Below, one piece after another: positions 1 to 12,672 of a stretch of 64,000 bases of DNA; the first letter of the stretch is position 1, and each line of letters begins with the position of its first letter. The notes beneath the pieces are model-generated. The model was not told where the DNA came from and made no database searches. It saw only the letters and a program-made list of their open reading frames with translations. Location of the stretch: positions 541,428 through 605,427 of the forward strand of contig QANU01094832.1 of the NCBI GenBank assembly GCA_003254905.1, given 5' to 3'. Origin of the DNA: Nissolia schottii (lineage: Eukaryota > Streptophyta > Magnoliopsida > Fabales > Fabaceae). A program made the translations under genes and the position numbers.

Positions 1-277
1 GAAAAAAAAAAGGGAAAAAAAGAGATGGAAAAATGAAAAAAAAAAGGAAAAGAAAGAGATGAAGCAGCAGCAGATTCACAGTTCCAGGTCCGAGAAAGTG
101 GAAAAAAGGAAAAACGAAATAAGAGAAAATGCTGTGAACATTTGGTTTTTTTTTTTTTGAGAAAGTAAAAGAAAATTACAAAAAATAATGTTTGGGAAGC
201 AAGAAAATGAAGGAAAACGAAAAAGAAAAAAAATAAGGTGCGGAAGCTTTAAGGCGGATGCCATGGCTCTGATACCA
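1..277 (-). mobile_element. Internal start of a Copia-type LTR element, cut by the window edge
   Basis: Read on the minus strand, the LTR at 278-457 is followed directly by TGGTATCAGAGCC (about 276-264). This is the classic plant primer-binding site for initiator tRNA-Met. After it comes a purine-rich stretch that on this strand is very T/C-rich, with no recognisable gag domain before the window ends at base 1. The element therefore continues to the left. Copia type is inferred from the Met primer site and the short LTR; no coding domain is visible to confirm it. Confidence 0.55.
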
Positions 278-457
278 TGTTGAAATCCACGGTACTAGGA
301 GAGAAAAGAGAGAAGATGAAACTGAATGTGTAAAATGAAATTGAGAGAATGAGAAAGTGTGTAACTACGAGTAGAGCAAGCCTATATATAGGCTCCTCAT
401 AACCACTAATAACCACTAACTAATTAGCTAAACCATTAGCTAATCCTAACTATTACA
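278..457 (-). repeat. Putative 5' LTR (about 180 bp) of the truncated Copia-type element
   Basis: On the minus strand the stretch begins TGTAATAG and ends TTTCAACA, the standard TG...CA LTR termini, and abuts the tRNA-Met primer site. It contains a TATA-like 'cctatatataggc' core (about 382-394) suitable for an LTR promoter. The outer boundary at 457 is inferred from the TG dinucleotide; the partner LTR is outside the window, so it cannot be checked here. Confidence 0.5.
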
Positions 458-1591
458 ATTATCAATACTTCAACTATATATTCTAATATTTATCAAAAGT
501 AATTAATGTTATAGACATCAAAGGACTATTAGTAAAGGTTACATATACTCGTAAATTTTTAATTTAGAAATAATTTCACATTACAAAATTTATATAATTG
601 TTTAATATACTTTCATTATGTTAATATGTTAATTAAATCCACTTGATCCTCAATTTCATGGAAAGATATATGTTGCCAAGTTGTGTGGTCTGCATTTGGA
701 ACTTTGTGACACTAGTATCTCTTCTTGGCGGTTATGAATGATGGTTTGTTTTAATTAGGAATGTGGTTCACTACTAAAGTTTGATGCTTCAAGATTTTCC
801 TATTATAAACCTAGATGCTTCATTAATATTCCCCTTACCTTTTCTATTGGCTTTTTTCATTTATTTTTCCGCATAAGCAAATGTTCATATCGGTGGTGTG
901 AACTATACATATTCTATATGTATGGTGTTTGGGAATTTGAAGCATTTAAAATTAACTACTCAAGAAAGGAAGGAAAAAAAAACATGATCTTATAATAAGG
1001 ATGTGTATTTTTTCAAATGATTAATTAGTGCAGAGATATTAAATTATATTACATATATGGATATATGTCAAAACAAATTGGTTTCCTTTTGTCCAATTCC
1101 AGAAATCTTGTTGAAGTATTGTAAAATATTTAAATATGTAATGATGTTAATTGAGATTTGAATTGTAATTGTCATGCCCAACTAAAGGCATGACCGCACA
1201 CAAGGATATTGACTTTATGGAAGCTCTGACGTGGCTTAACTGCTAATTATGCATGATACTAATTTAATAACTGAATTATAAATTAATAATTAATGTTGTT
1301 TGAAATACATAATATCTTGTCATAATAATAGTAATAATAAAACTGATAATGTCTCATGTTAATGTCTGTTAATGCGGGGTCCTGCTAATTTATATAGAGC
1401 ATATCCTAACAATTAAAATACTACGGTAGACTCCACTACAAAGCGGAGCTCACCACTGACATTGGACCTTGCTGCTACTGGACCAAGGGAACGGTATCTC
1501 TCCCCTCAACTGTATCTGAAAAACAATATGACAGAGGATTGAGTTGTCAACTCAGTGGTAAATACCTCAGTACCACACGTAACAAATATTG

Positions 1592-1622
<31 letters not shown>

Positions 1623-3470
1623 CATAAGCAATTGCAATAATTTCCAGATAAGTTCACATGTCATATTCTGGAAATATAAATGCTAAAATAAAGGAACTGT
1701 GAAGCTGTTGTATAATATTGTCTGCTTCCAGTGGAGGGGCGCGAGGAGATATGTCTCTCAATCCTCGATCAAGGGAGTGGGAGCTCGACCTTGCTTCGCC
1801 AGGATAAATTCTTGCAATCCGGCTACGTTGAACCAGTAAGAATACTGACTCACTATGGGTATGCTGAACCCATATAATATTGAAGCTATTGAAATGTAAG
1901 TCCACTACCCTAGGGTGGTCATACATAACTAATTATGAAATTCTTAATTAATGTGAGCTAATTATGGTCTTCTTGCTTGTAATCAATTACCAGAGTTATT
2001 AAGTTCTATGCATACTGATTATGGAAGTCTGTTGTCCTATGGTCATACTATAGGGGTTGCTACTTATGCTTAACCAAGTTGTTCTAAGCATATAATCATA
2101 CATTTATTTCATATAGCACATACATAGGTCTCTACTTAGTCCTAACATGTGATTTACTAAGCATTTAAATATTTGATAATAATAAGATAATAATAATCAC
2201 AACTGACTTGATTGACGAACTGCTAATGCAACACACCATTGATACACTGGGACCTCTACTCACTTGGAAAGGCTTGAGATTGGAGAGCATTGGCACTCGA
2301 AGCTCTGAGCGGCATAGAGTTGGCACCTGAAATGGCCAACAAACACCACATCATTAGAAATTGACAAAAATACTCCTAGAGAGTGTAGCAGTAGCGATCT
2401 AGCATCACTACAGGGAAGCAGCATCACCATGGTGGTCATGGACCGCCACAACACTACCACTAACAAAGTAGTGACGTAGGTGTTTACTACCCTAAGTCAG
2501 CCCTAAAAAGACTAACTACTCACCCTAGGTTACGTTGCGTCTCCACAAAAAAAAAAAAAGATAATTGAGCGAAAAAGTTCTCGCACTTGGGAGGAACCTT
2601 AGAAGCTTTAGAGGAATTCGCGAGTTGTAGAGTTGTTTGGGAGCTTTATTTATAGGAGAAGGAAGATCTCCTCCCCAAGCAACNATATACACGGTTAGTG
2701 TAAAAAAAAAAATTTACAATATCATTTTAGGGTTTTGCTAAGGGCACTTGTTAAGAAAACCAAAAGAGAAACTTTTTATTGAAAACACAAGTTTTTTAAG
2801 TCTATAACACTATTAAAGTGGTTTCTCATGTGCCTCATGGGGTAAATAGTCCCTCTTACTAAACTTTCCTATTTTCGACAATGTTTAGGACTAAATTTAT
2901 CAATTTTTTTGTCATTTTATGATTTAATATGACATATTGATGTGCCATATGATCTAATATGATAAATTAATATCTTTTAATTTAATATTTGTAAAGAGAT
3001 ATATTGTAAGGTCAAATAGTACACATCTATAAACCTTTTATAAGTTGATTCTTTCAATAACTTGACTAATGAAAAGTTTTTCAAGATCATATATAACATG
3101 AAGTGATGACAAAATTCGATAAATTTAGTTTTAAAAACCATAAAAAAATATTAAAATTCAGAAGGATAGTGTATTTACCTCGTGTGGCATGTGAAAAACC
3201 TTATACCATTAATGCATTAAAAACTTATGTTTTTAATAAAAAAAATCTTTTTGGATTCCTTATCAAATACTCTAATGATATTTATTAGCAAAAACTCGTC
3301 ATTTAATTATGTACTATTATTATTATCATTAAAAGTTGTTAACTTTCACACCACTTTCTCGAGGAAAAAAAAATCATATTTTTGTTGTAAAACTCTTTAG
3401 TGTGGTAAATACAGGGGGAGAATACAAAATTGCGATACATTTTTTATGATGTATTAAAATATGGTAACTT
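458..3470. other. Intergenic AT-rich DNA, no gene recognised
   Basis: There is no convincing coding exon. The stretch holds an (AT)n microsatellite at 1595-1622 and an N at 2684 marking an assembly join. GC-richer patches at about 1430-1560, 1730-1830 and 2240-2640 look like old retroelement sequence, but I could not assign a family. I checked for a duplicated flank around the N at 2684 and saw none. Confidence 0.5.
1595..1622. repeat. (AT)n microsatellite
   Basis: Fourteen uninterrupted AT dinucleotides. Confidence 0.95.
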
Positions 3471-3481
3471 GTAGTAAATTG

Positions 3482-3715
3482 TCAAAAGAAGAGGTGATTT
3501 GTACCAACAAGTAATAAACAAAATTTTGTGACATAAATCACCACAAAAATAGGTGATTTGCAATAAAAAAACTTGGCACATAAATCGCCACAAGAAGTGG
3601 CGATTTGCACAAAAAAAAAATCTTGTACATAAACCACTATAAGTAGTGGCGATTTGCAGAAGAAAAAAAACTTGTACATAAATCGCCACAATGAGTGACG
3701 ATTTACATGGACAAA
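3482..3715. repeat. Tandem hairpin minisatellite, unit about 48 bp
   Basis: The phrase 'acataaatcgccac' recurs at about 3531, 3578, 3627 and 3676, a period of 47-49 bp. Each unit carries the inverted pair AATCGCCAC ... GTGGCGATT (degenerate in the outer copies), so every unit can fold into a short hairpin. The array lies about 150 bp upstream of a TATA-like motif and a decayed MULE transposase. It may be that element's subterminal repeat, which is inference. Confidence 0.8.
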
Positions 3716-4033
3716 TAATAATAAAAAAAAAGCATGCATGCTCGTGAAGGCTACATGAAATGACAATGCAATGCTTGAAGCCTCAATCATTTTGATAAAT
3801 GACAATGCAAAGCTTGAAGCCTCAATTATTTTGTAGGATGCAATGCTCATGAACAAAATTTTGGCTATAAAAATGCTTCTTTTTCAGTCTCATTGTGTTC
3901 AGCACCAAAAATCCATTCTTCTCCTCTACTCTCTTCCATTCTCTCATTAGCTTCTTTTCTACGTCTATTTTTATAGAGAATCATTTATCTCTTCTCCCTT
4001 ACATTAGTGCTAGTAATTTTTTTTTAAAAAAAG

Positions 4034-4625
4034 AATGATGAAAGTGTTGATGTTTTAATTTATTTTAATAAATCTATAAAAAGATCTAATAATGAATGTG
4101 TGATATTTATATGTGATAATCCATTATTATATCATGTTTCACAAACTAGAGCATTTGCGAAACTAAATGCTATAATTGGTGAGTTGTTTCAAAAAAGAGT
4201 AGTAAAAACAAGATGTAGGTTACCAATTTTATTGGTAAATGGGGTTTTACAATATAGACCTGTTCTAATAACCAAAGACATCCAAATGCAATAAATGTTT
4301 AATTAGGAAACACGGTGATTTCAAGAATATATTACTACAATTGAGTTGTGTGTCAACTTTGAAGATGATGTCGACCAAGATGAGAAGAAGGTCAACCCCA
4401 GTTCAAATCTGAGTAGATCTAGTTTTTTCGATGTGGTTAATTGGTACCAGTTCAAATCCAGTGACCCAACAATATGATGAAGTTGAGCCAAATAATGAAA
4501 GTGGTAGTGACATTGATAAGGACAGTGAAAACTTAGAAGAAAACATTAACAATGATGATTTTCTACATGGAGACACTATTTCTCCACAGACAGAAGAACA
4601 AGAGAGAAAAAATAATAAAGGATAA
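4034..4625 (+). pseudogene. Decayed MULE (mudrA-like) transposase N-terminal region
   Basis: Translation from about 4034 runs DESVDVLIYFNKSIKR, then CDNPLLYHVSQTRAF, then LPILLVNGVLQYRPV to a stop near 4292. The pattern (hydrophobic strand, K-S-I-K-R, then 'RLPI..NGV..Y.P..I..D') matches the MuDR N-terminal domain found at the start of plant Mutator-like transposases. Just after the stop, and in another frame, comes IELCVNFEDDVDQDEKKVN (about 4338-4395), the usual continuation, followed by an acidic stretch to 4625. No catalytic DDE core or SWIM zinc finger is visible. A TATA-like 'ctataaaaat' at about 3864 and a C/T-rich leader precede it. The remnant is dead through at least one frameshift and stops. 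The family assignment is from memory of the domain pattern. Confidence 0.65.
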
Positions 4626-5343
4626 CTGGAGTGAATAGTCTCACTAAAAATAAAACCTTCAAACTTTTGAGTGAATTAATAAGTTTAAACACTCATGGGA
4701 GACTTTTATATATAGAAGGAACTCAAGACCCCCTGTAGATGTTGCTCCTGATGTAAGACTTCATCACCGTGCCTCTGCAGCGCCCACTTTTTTTCTCTCT
4801 CTCCTTCTTTGGGTCATCACACCATGCACTATTCTGTGGTGTAATTAAAGATCTCTTTAGATCTATACTTAGTTATAAACTTTTCAATGTTAATAACAAT
4901 TTTGGAAATTAATGACTCAATACAACATGAACATTATAAGGAAAAAAAATCTTTTATTGACGCAACATATTTTATTGGTAATACATCTAACTTTCACCCC
5001 CCCCTCCCCATAACATTCCTCGATCAGTCCTTGCTATGGAAAGAATTATCCTAAGGGCATAATGTATATTGAGTCTGTAGGTTGGTGTGTCAAAGGTAAT
5101 GCATTTGGTGAGTTTGATGTTCCTAATTGCAGTAGCATATATTTTTTCCCATTGTTAAAACATATTTTCATTTATATAATATATTTTCATTTAATACAAC
5201 ACTGTTTGATTACAATATGAAACAAAATAACAATAGGAATAATAGGCTTAAATATTTAATAAAATACATTTTTCATACACAAAATTCTCACAAAGAGACA
5301 AGTGTAAACAATATTTTATATCTCATTTTGTATAACACACAAT

Positions 5344-5487
5344 TAATAATAATAATAATAATAATAAACTTGTAAAAATAAAACAAAATGATAAACTAAA
5401 TAATAAATATTACCTCTGGATTGTTATCTACAATCGCAAAATATGATTGCTTGCATCCATTGCATGGAGAGATTGTACCATCTTATT

Positions 5488-5520
<33 letters not shown>
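5344..5520. repeat. Two (AAT)n microsatellites
   Basis: Runs of AAT occur at about 5344-5366 and 5489-5520, separated by about 120 bp of AT-rich sequence. Confidence 0.9.
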
Positions 5521-5524
<4 letters not shown>

Positions 5525-5699
5525 CTCTCAATATTATTTTTACTCTCACAAACTCTTTTTCTTCTGTTGATATCTCTCTACTTTCTCTACCTCTACAAAA
5601 CTGAGGCTTCAAGAAGACCATATTTATATGCAAAATATTGTCTTTCCATTGTACCAAAAAATGTTCAAACATGAACATTATTGCTTCAATACAGTCAAA

Positions 5700-6720
5700 G
5701 AATCTCTCTTCAACCGCTCGTGAGGCATGATGACCGCGTGTTCTCGAGACACGCTTCCTTCGAAATTAATCCCATGAACTATTGTTAGCTTCTGCAATTA
5801 AAAAAAAACTCTTTCAATTTGCCATGCAATGCATGGTGATTTACTTTCATTTTTTTTATAAATAAATAAATTTCTTTTGCCACAAATGTTGGCAATTTGA
5901 TTTGATTTGATTTTTTACATTTCAGATATCGCCTCTTTTAATGGCAATTTCAACTAATTTTTTTTTCAAAAATTTCACGTAAATAGTCTCATCTTTTAAC
6001 ATTTTATAAAATATTGTTATATTTCAGGTGCATTTACATAATATTCACGTTTCAATATTAAATATTACTTTGCCCTATTTGGGTGGCTTTTCCAAAACTC
6101 CTTTACATATTGAAAAACTCTTTCGGTGATCTGTATTAATTGCTCATGTAATTGCTCCAAAGGTGGTGTGATAATTATTTGTCACTTACAACAATTTTAA
6201 AACAAATTTACAATTCTCTTGAAAAACAAAACCTGCAATGAATTTGGAGAAAGTATACATAATTTTCTAAAACTTAAAATGTTAAAGATATTCTATTTTT
6301 TTTTAACATATAGAATACTTGTGGCTTTTGAAAAAGTTATTCAAAAGAATTTTGACTTTTTAAAGTTATATACGTGCATGGTACCTATGAGTGAAATACG
6401 AATGAAGTAAAATTCCAAACCAAGACTTTTTTCTTTCCCGGGGTTGAAAAAGAAAAGTAACTTTACAGTACAAAAAGTCACGTGACTAGTGTAAAGGACT
6501 ATATTCTATATATATTTTTTTTTAAATAAAAATCTGACACTGGATTTGATATTGATACGAAAATGAAAGTTGAATGGCAGGGATACCATCAAGTAATTAA
6601 TTAATTATATTATTAAAATTGAGCAGGCATAATTTATCCTAAAAATTAGTTGACGGGAAGGGTTACTAGATCGCTTATAAAATAAAATGTTATATGGCCA
6701 TATATTTTTTGTGGTACTTA
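5700..6720. other. Intergenic AT-rich DNA
   Basis: No gene is recognised. At 5820-5955 several 'gccat/ggcaat' and 'gatatcgcc' words echo the hairpin units at 3482-3715. They could mark the far side of the same decayed MULE, but this is weak. Confidence 0.4.
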
Positions 6721-6726
6721 TCAATA

Positions 6727-7182
6727 GAGTAAATATGTATTTAGTCACTGATAAATTTTAAATTTTACGTTGTATCTCATAAATTTTTTTTGGTTAAAAA
6801 TCATTTCTCATAATTTTTTTTTGTAAGATTTTAGTTTCTGTCGTCATGTTAAGCCGTCAACTGCTAATGTGACAAAGGTGAGTGACAGAAGAGGAGAGAA
6901 TCAGTTGAGGACGCGTGGGTGAGGTAGCACAGAAGAAGACAACAAACATATGCTGATAACAGTGCGTGAGTAAGTAGATGGAGTAATGGTTAGGTTAACC
7001 ATGACAATGTGCCATGTGGTCAAGTTAATTATCACATCAACATCAACAATTAATGACTTAATATGATGGTAAAGACTAAAACCTTAAAAAAAAGTTATGA
7101 GACACAATTTTTAGCAATAAAATTTATACGGGGTAAAACACAAAATTTAAAATTTATGAGAAATTAAAAATATATTTAACTC
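6727..7182. mobile_element. Non-autonomous inverted-repeat element (about 456 bp)
   Basis: The left end (GAGTAAATATGTATTTAGTC...) and the reverse complement of the right end (GAGTTAAATATATTTTTAA...) match, and both continue with 'ATAAATTTTAAATTTT(A/G)(C/T)GT'. Inner arms also pair around 'gtcatgttaagccgtcaactgctaatg' and its diverged complement near 7010-7060. There is no coding capacity. Legume genomes carry many elements with this kind of end, often classed as MULE- or foldback-type MITEs. I could not fix a target duplication. Confidence 0.7.
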
Positions 7183-8500
7183 ATATATATATATATATAT
7201 TGATATCATATCAGTAAAATTAACTCAATCTTAAAAATTAACTTAAAAAATAGGACCTGTCAAATTTGTATTATATATCGAGTAAATCATTAAATTTGTC
7301 TGTAAGATTAACAACATTTGTCAAACTCGTTTATAAAAAATATTAAATTCATTCATAAGGTTATAAAAAATAAATGAAATTATACTTTGATGTCAGATTA
7401 ATTTAATTAATTTTTAATAACTTTAAAAACATGTTTAATATTTTCTATGATTCCAGATGAATTTAACGCTGCCAACCTCTTTACTCACTATAAATCTTAG
7501 TCATGTAGAACTTAACAAAGCGCATATTGCTATATATGCCCATCCACAACATGGAAATTGGAGGAAAAACTAGAGTTGATGTTACCACAATTAAGATTGC
7601 ACACTTTTATTTTTCTTTGCATACATGTGTCAAGTTTCCATGACTTAAGTATGATAAATATCTAGAGGTCAAAAAAGTTAACGACAACAAAGAAAATTTT
7701 TTTTCCCCTTCAAATATCATACTTGTCACATTGCAGACCCACACAATGTCCACATTTCATTTCATATATATTCTTTTCCCAGTCTTTATCATACCGACAA
7801 ATACCAAATTACCAAATATCCCTTCAATCTTTAAAACGGGGCGTTCAATGCGATACATCATGGCCCCATCTTTATTTAGAAAATATTTTATTTTTTAAAA
7901 TTTCTCGTAGTATCCTCTTATACATCTAATAATCTAATAAGAGAGAGATTAACTTGCATAATACACATTGACATCTCTCAACAATATTTTTTTTATTTGC
8001 ATATACATGAATTTGGGGATCAAATTCAAGATCGCATATATAAGGAATTCAAACTTTTTCCACTCGAATCAATACCTTATTGATATAATTATCTTTAATT
8101 TTAATTCTATATAATTTATTGTTTTAAATTTATATTTGCTACGATGAACATCGGAATAAAATCTTCATAGATTTCATGTGCTTGTTCCTTTTTTCGTAGA
8201 TGTAGATTTCCTATGCTTGAATATAAAAACAATGATAAATGGGTGCATAAACTAATTGGACAAAAATTATGAACTCTTGCTATATAAATTTTTCTTAAAA
8301 TTTCATTGATATATAATGTAAATATTCTCAATTAGCTTTGATTATTGGTAGTTTGAATGTATATATAAAAAGTCTTACATTAACTTTTTATTAAAAAAAG
8401 TCTTATGTTAATAATTATTAACATTAAATTTAATTTTTAAATTATTTTTCAAGTTCAAATATAGTATGACCTACGTGTGGTCACAATAAAGGAAATATTT
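7183..8500. other. Intergenic AT-rich DNA
   Basis: No gene is recognised. Short open frames here have no family signature and look like chance in AT-rich DNA. Confidence 0.5.
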
Positions 8501-8509
8501 TAAAGAGTT

Positions 8510-8752
8510 AAATAAGTTTTTAGTCTCTATAATATCAAAAATTTTGTGTTTGGTCCCTTCAAAAATTTTCATTAGAATTTAGTTCCTGTAAAAAAAAATT
8601 TGTTTGTTTTTACTCCTTGCCATCAATTTAGGTTGGACGGCGCTGACATACAGTTAATTTCGCCACGTGACACCCCACGTAGCATAACCCAAATTTTTAA
8701 ATTAAACTCATAACTCACCCATATGTGTGATCTAAAACCCAATTCAATTTAA

Positions 8753-8788
<36 letters not shown>

Positions 8789-9830
8789 TTGAATCTTATC
8801 TTCTTCCCCCCCACCCCACCCCACCCCGTCTTCTCTTCTTTGCACCCCCACCCTACCCAGGCCATGGCACTCCGTCTTCTATTTCCCTTCCCTTCACCCA
8901 ACGCCACGGCACTTCGCCACCGCCACTCCCTCTCTTTTTTCCGTCTCTCTCCACCCCCCTACCCTTCCTCTCTCCTCGCTGCCACCCACCCCACCCTCTC
9001 TCCACCGTGACTCCATTGCTGCCACGATTCTCATAAACACACACACAGACACAAATGGTTTAGTTTTATTTTTTGCCCTTCGTCCTTTGCAATTGATGGT
9101 GATCAAATTAGAAAGACAAAAAACCCCCACAATAACAGAATTGAAAACTGTCGTTATGAAAACAAAATGGGGGAAACAAAGAGGAAGAAGAGGTGTAAAA
9201 ATAATCTCAACCTCTTTTCAGCTAAATTCAAAAAACACATTGCACACAAACCCACCGCAAGAAAGTCAAGCGAACAGCCAAATTGGGAATTTCTAAATTT
9301 TTTTAAAAAAATCAACATACCGAAAATCAATTTTTCTAAAGAAAAAAACAAAACAAAACAAAGTGGTGGCGCAAGGAGCAGATAGTATGACTTAGATAGA
9401 GAAAGGTAGAGTGAGAGAGAAAGGGTGCAAAGAATACTGACCAGTCGAGGACGGCGGTGGTCGGGGAGAGAGTGACCGATGGCGCCGGTGGTGGAGAGAT
9501 GGGAGAGAGAGAGATCAGAAGCCGGTGGGGGACAGTGCGGTGAGTGGCGGTGTGTAGCTGAGGGACAACACGGAGATGAGGGGTGCCGCGCAGAGGGAAG
9601 ACGGAGTGCAGAGAAAAGACCGGGTGGGTGTGGGTGTGGGGTGGGTGCGTCATGAATTTAATTTAAAAATTTAAGTTATGGCACGTGACATGTCACATGG
9701 TGAAGTTAAATGGTCATATTAGCATCATTAACTCAAACTGACAGTAAGAATTAAAAATAAAAAAAATAAAAGATGGGCTTAAAAGATTAGTTTGAAGATG
9801 TAATCAAAATTTAGAGTTAATAAAGGGAGA
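8510..9830. mobile_element. Long inverted-repeat (foldback) element with C/T- and G/A-rich arms
   Basis: The left part, 8640-8900, and the reverse complement of the right part, about 9560-9750, align. Shared words include 'taatttcgccacgtgaca', 'cataac..aaatttttaaatta' and 'cgcaccca..ccccac', then a C/T-rich block ending in 'ctccgtctt'. The arms are several hundred bases long around a core with no recognised gene. An (AAT)n run lies in the left arm (8757-8788). Open frames on both strands in 8789-9653 come from the low-complexity arms and are not real proteins. The outer limits are approximate because the ends are diverged. Confidence 0.65.
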
Positions 9831-9839
9831 GCAAATCCT

Positions 9840-11270
9840 TAATTAAGGTCTTTTCTTTTGGAAATATAGTTTCTTTTGTCTGAACATGCTGTGTTTAGGA
9901 ATCATAATTGTACCTTAATTATTGTGACAATATTGTCTTTTAAACAGTACATGCATGCTCTATATATATAATATCTCATTAATTATTTAATTATGATATT
10001 ATTATTTTTTGTTTCATTGGATACATATTACACGCATTTTGATGTTTGAACTTTTGATTAATTATTCGTATAATGTAAAGTCTAATCAACAAAATTTTCG
10101 TCTAGATAAAGTAACGTAGTTAGAACTTTATTCTAAGTAGTCCCTCTTAAGATCCAAACCTTCTCCCTTTTCCAAGTTATAATTGGCTTATTACCGTATT
10201 TAGCTCATTGACCTCAACTAATATATAGGTAATAATAAAAATTATTATTTATTTATTGATTTATTTAAGGAAATCATTCTCATTTAATTTTTGTAATTTC
10301 ATATAATATTATGTCAATGCAATTTTATTTGGGTGATATTAATAGAGACTGTTTTTTTTAAAGTAATTTTAATTTTAATATATTATTAGTGTAAATAATT
10401 TTATTATATGCTACTATCTATGAATTTTAAGGTAATAATTATAGATATTTTTTTTCTATATGTTATATTATTTAATTATGTATTGTCATCATAATAATAA
10501 TGATTAAATAGAATCTCACATTTATTCATTGTCTCAAAAGTTTTACTTACAACCGCATATGATTTGATGACTTTTAAGTACCAATTAACATGTAATGCTT
10601 TATTTGGATGTGGAAAAAAATAACAACAAATTGAGAGACAATAATATATTTTCTCTTCTATTGTTTTCTTTAATAATAAAAAAAATTGAGAAAAAAGAAA
10701 ACACAGTTGCGTGCAAATGGCTATTATGCATTTTTCACTCATTTTTTATCATTCCATTTTTCCTTGAATCAAACAATAGATAAAAGTCAAATATTTTTAT
10801 TGGCATGATAATACATAATTATGTGATATTTATGCTTAGAGAAACAAAACTTACAATTAATTTTTCATGGAACACTTTATTGACTCACTTACAATTTATT
10901 ATTGAATGAGATTTCAATAAAACTTATAATCAATTGAGATCACATCCAATAATACTGTAAATCAGCATGGTGTCTTATGTTAAATGAGTTCATATAACAC
11001 AACTCTTATATTGTGCATTAGTAGGTTTCATCCAATGGTATATGAGTTGTGAATCGATGCAGTGTCCGATGCTAAATGAACGAATCTATATAACATAACT
11101 CATATATTATATATTATATGCATCAAACATTAAATTTAATATATATTATACAATATGTATTGAAATTTGAAACTATATATTGAATAATATAATAAAAAAA
11201 AAATGAAGCCTTGGAGTTGAAATAAAGATGAATTTGTCCAATTAGTGGGGCTACAAGGAGATGAGTTTAT
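9840..11270. other. AT-rich intergenic DNA upstream of the PIP5K gene
   Basis: No gene is recognised. The stretch is strongly AT-rich, with many short A and T runs and a roughly repeated 'cataactcatatat' theme at 10990-11140. Confidence 0.5.
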
Positions 11271-11339
11271 GTAACATTTGTCTCTGGCTCCGATCCTCAC
11301 CCACACAACACTCCTTGTTTCTGTTTGTTTACACAGAGA

Positions 11340-12612
11340 GAGAAAGAGGAGAGAGAGAGAGAGAGAGAGGACTGAGTCACATAAAACTTTGGAGAGTAGA
11401 AAGAAACAAAGCTTAGTTGAGAGAGTAATTAGAGTTATAGAGAACAGAACAGTCTCTTTTGTCTTTCTTTCTTTCTTTTCTCATTCCCTTTCTCTTTCAA
11501 ACTTTCAAGGTACTCTCTCTCTCTCTCTTTGCATCTGTATCTATTTTTGTTAACTTAGAGTTATGGATGCTTGTCATGTCCTCATCTTCAATGATGTGTT
11601 GCAACCACTAGTCACTTATGTATATAAGTGTGTGTATATGTATTTATGTATGTGTATATATGAGGCCAGGTTGCAATCTGGATTTAAGGAAAATAGTTAT
11701 ATTGATTATCTTATCTATATTATTCAAAGTTTATTGTATATTATGAAATCAAAGCCATGGAAGTAATCATATAATCCTTTGTAAGCAGAATTTTATCAAT
11801 TTTTATTGTTATGTTTTGCTATTATTGCTAATTAAGTTTGTAGGGCTTGGAATTGAATGTGTATGCCAGTATTTGATTTTTCTGCAAAGAAGCTGTTTTT
11901 TTGGTACAATAATATTGGGGGGTTCTCTTTTCGGGTATATTATATTGGAACAGTACATACATGTGTGTTGCTTAGCTTTGCAATAATGTTTGAACTAGCT
12001 TCACTTGTTTTCAATCTTGGTGGGGGCAAGGGTTTGAAATTTTGGCAAGGATTTTTGGTCTTCTCTGCATTTATTTAGGGTTCATGATGGGGGAAAAGTT
12101 TGTTCAATTTCTAGACACTTTATGAAGTGACTATACAACCATTTTTTCCGCCCATTATGTGTTTGATTAAATTTCTGTGTTTTAAGTTTTGTTTTTTCTC
12201 TTAATTAGCTTGAGATCTCAATAGTTTTTTCCCCTCAGTTTCTAATGATTGTAGTTGCTATGTTTGTTTAATTGCCTATCTATATAAAATCAGATACGAT
12301 TGTGTTGTGGTCTGCCGAATTCGGCGAAGGAAATAGTGTATCAGTCAGTGTTCTTTAGAATTAAATTTGCTTCACTCTAAGGTTCTTGACAATCTTTGTT
12401 TCTTCCCCCTTTTTTTGATTTCTGGAACTGATTGCAGCTTGTATGATGATGATGATAAATTTCTAATTTGGTTTATTTTTTTCTTGCTCCTCTTCTCTAG
12501 TAAAAAGGACAAAAGAGTGTCAAAGGGTCAATATCTTGGTAAGATTTCCCTGTATGCAACCCTTCCTTGTCTTGTAGCTGTTGCAAATTTGGGATACTTT
12601 ATAGTTCAGTAA
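11340..12612 (+). promoter_or_regulatory. PIP5K 5' leader with a probable 5'-UTR intron
   Basis: A purine-rich then pyrimidine-rich leader (GA run at about 11349-11369, TTTC-rich near 11460-11500) ends in ACTTTCAAG|GTACTCTC at about 11510. A matching acceptor, TTTATAGTTCAG, ends at about 12609. The roughly 1.1-kb interval has no in-frame continuation of the protein and fits a 5'-UTR intron. This is inferred from splice-site quality and position only. Confidence 0.5.
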
Positions 12613-12672
12613 AATTTGGGAAACTTTGTAATTCAACCAAGGGAAAAAAAAAATTCCTTTTGGTCATTATGC

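Noticed and set aside
3482..3715. Possible CRISPR-like array (regular repeats with spacers)
   Set aside because: The units are similar throughout, without unique spacers, and the context is a plant nuclear genome with transposase remains.
3444..3856. Minus-strand frames of 81 and 124 codons with repeating Phe/Cys motifs
   Set aside because: The repetition comes from the 48-bp hairpin minisatellite, not from a protein repeat family.
8789..9653. Several open frames on both strands (63-105 codons)
   Set aside because: They lie in the C/T- and G/A-rich arms of a foldback element, have no domains and consist of low-complexity residues.
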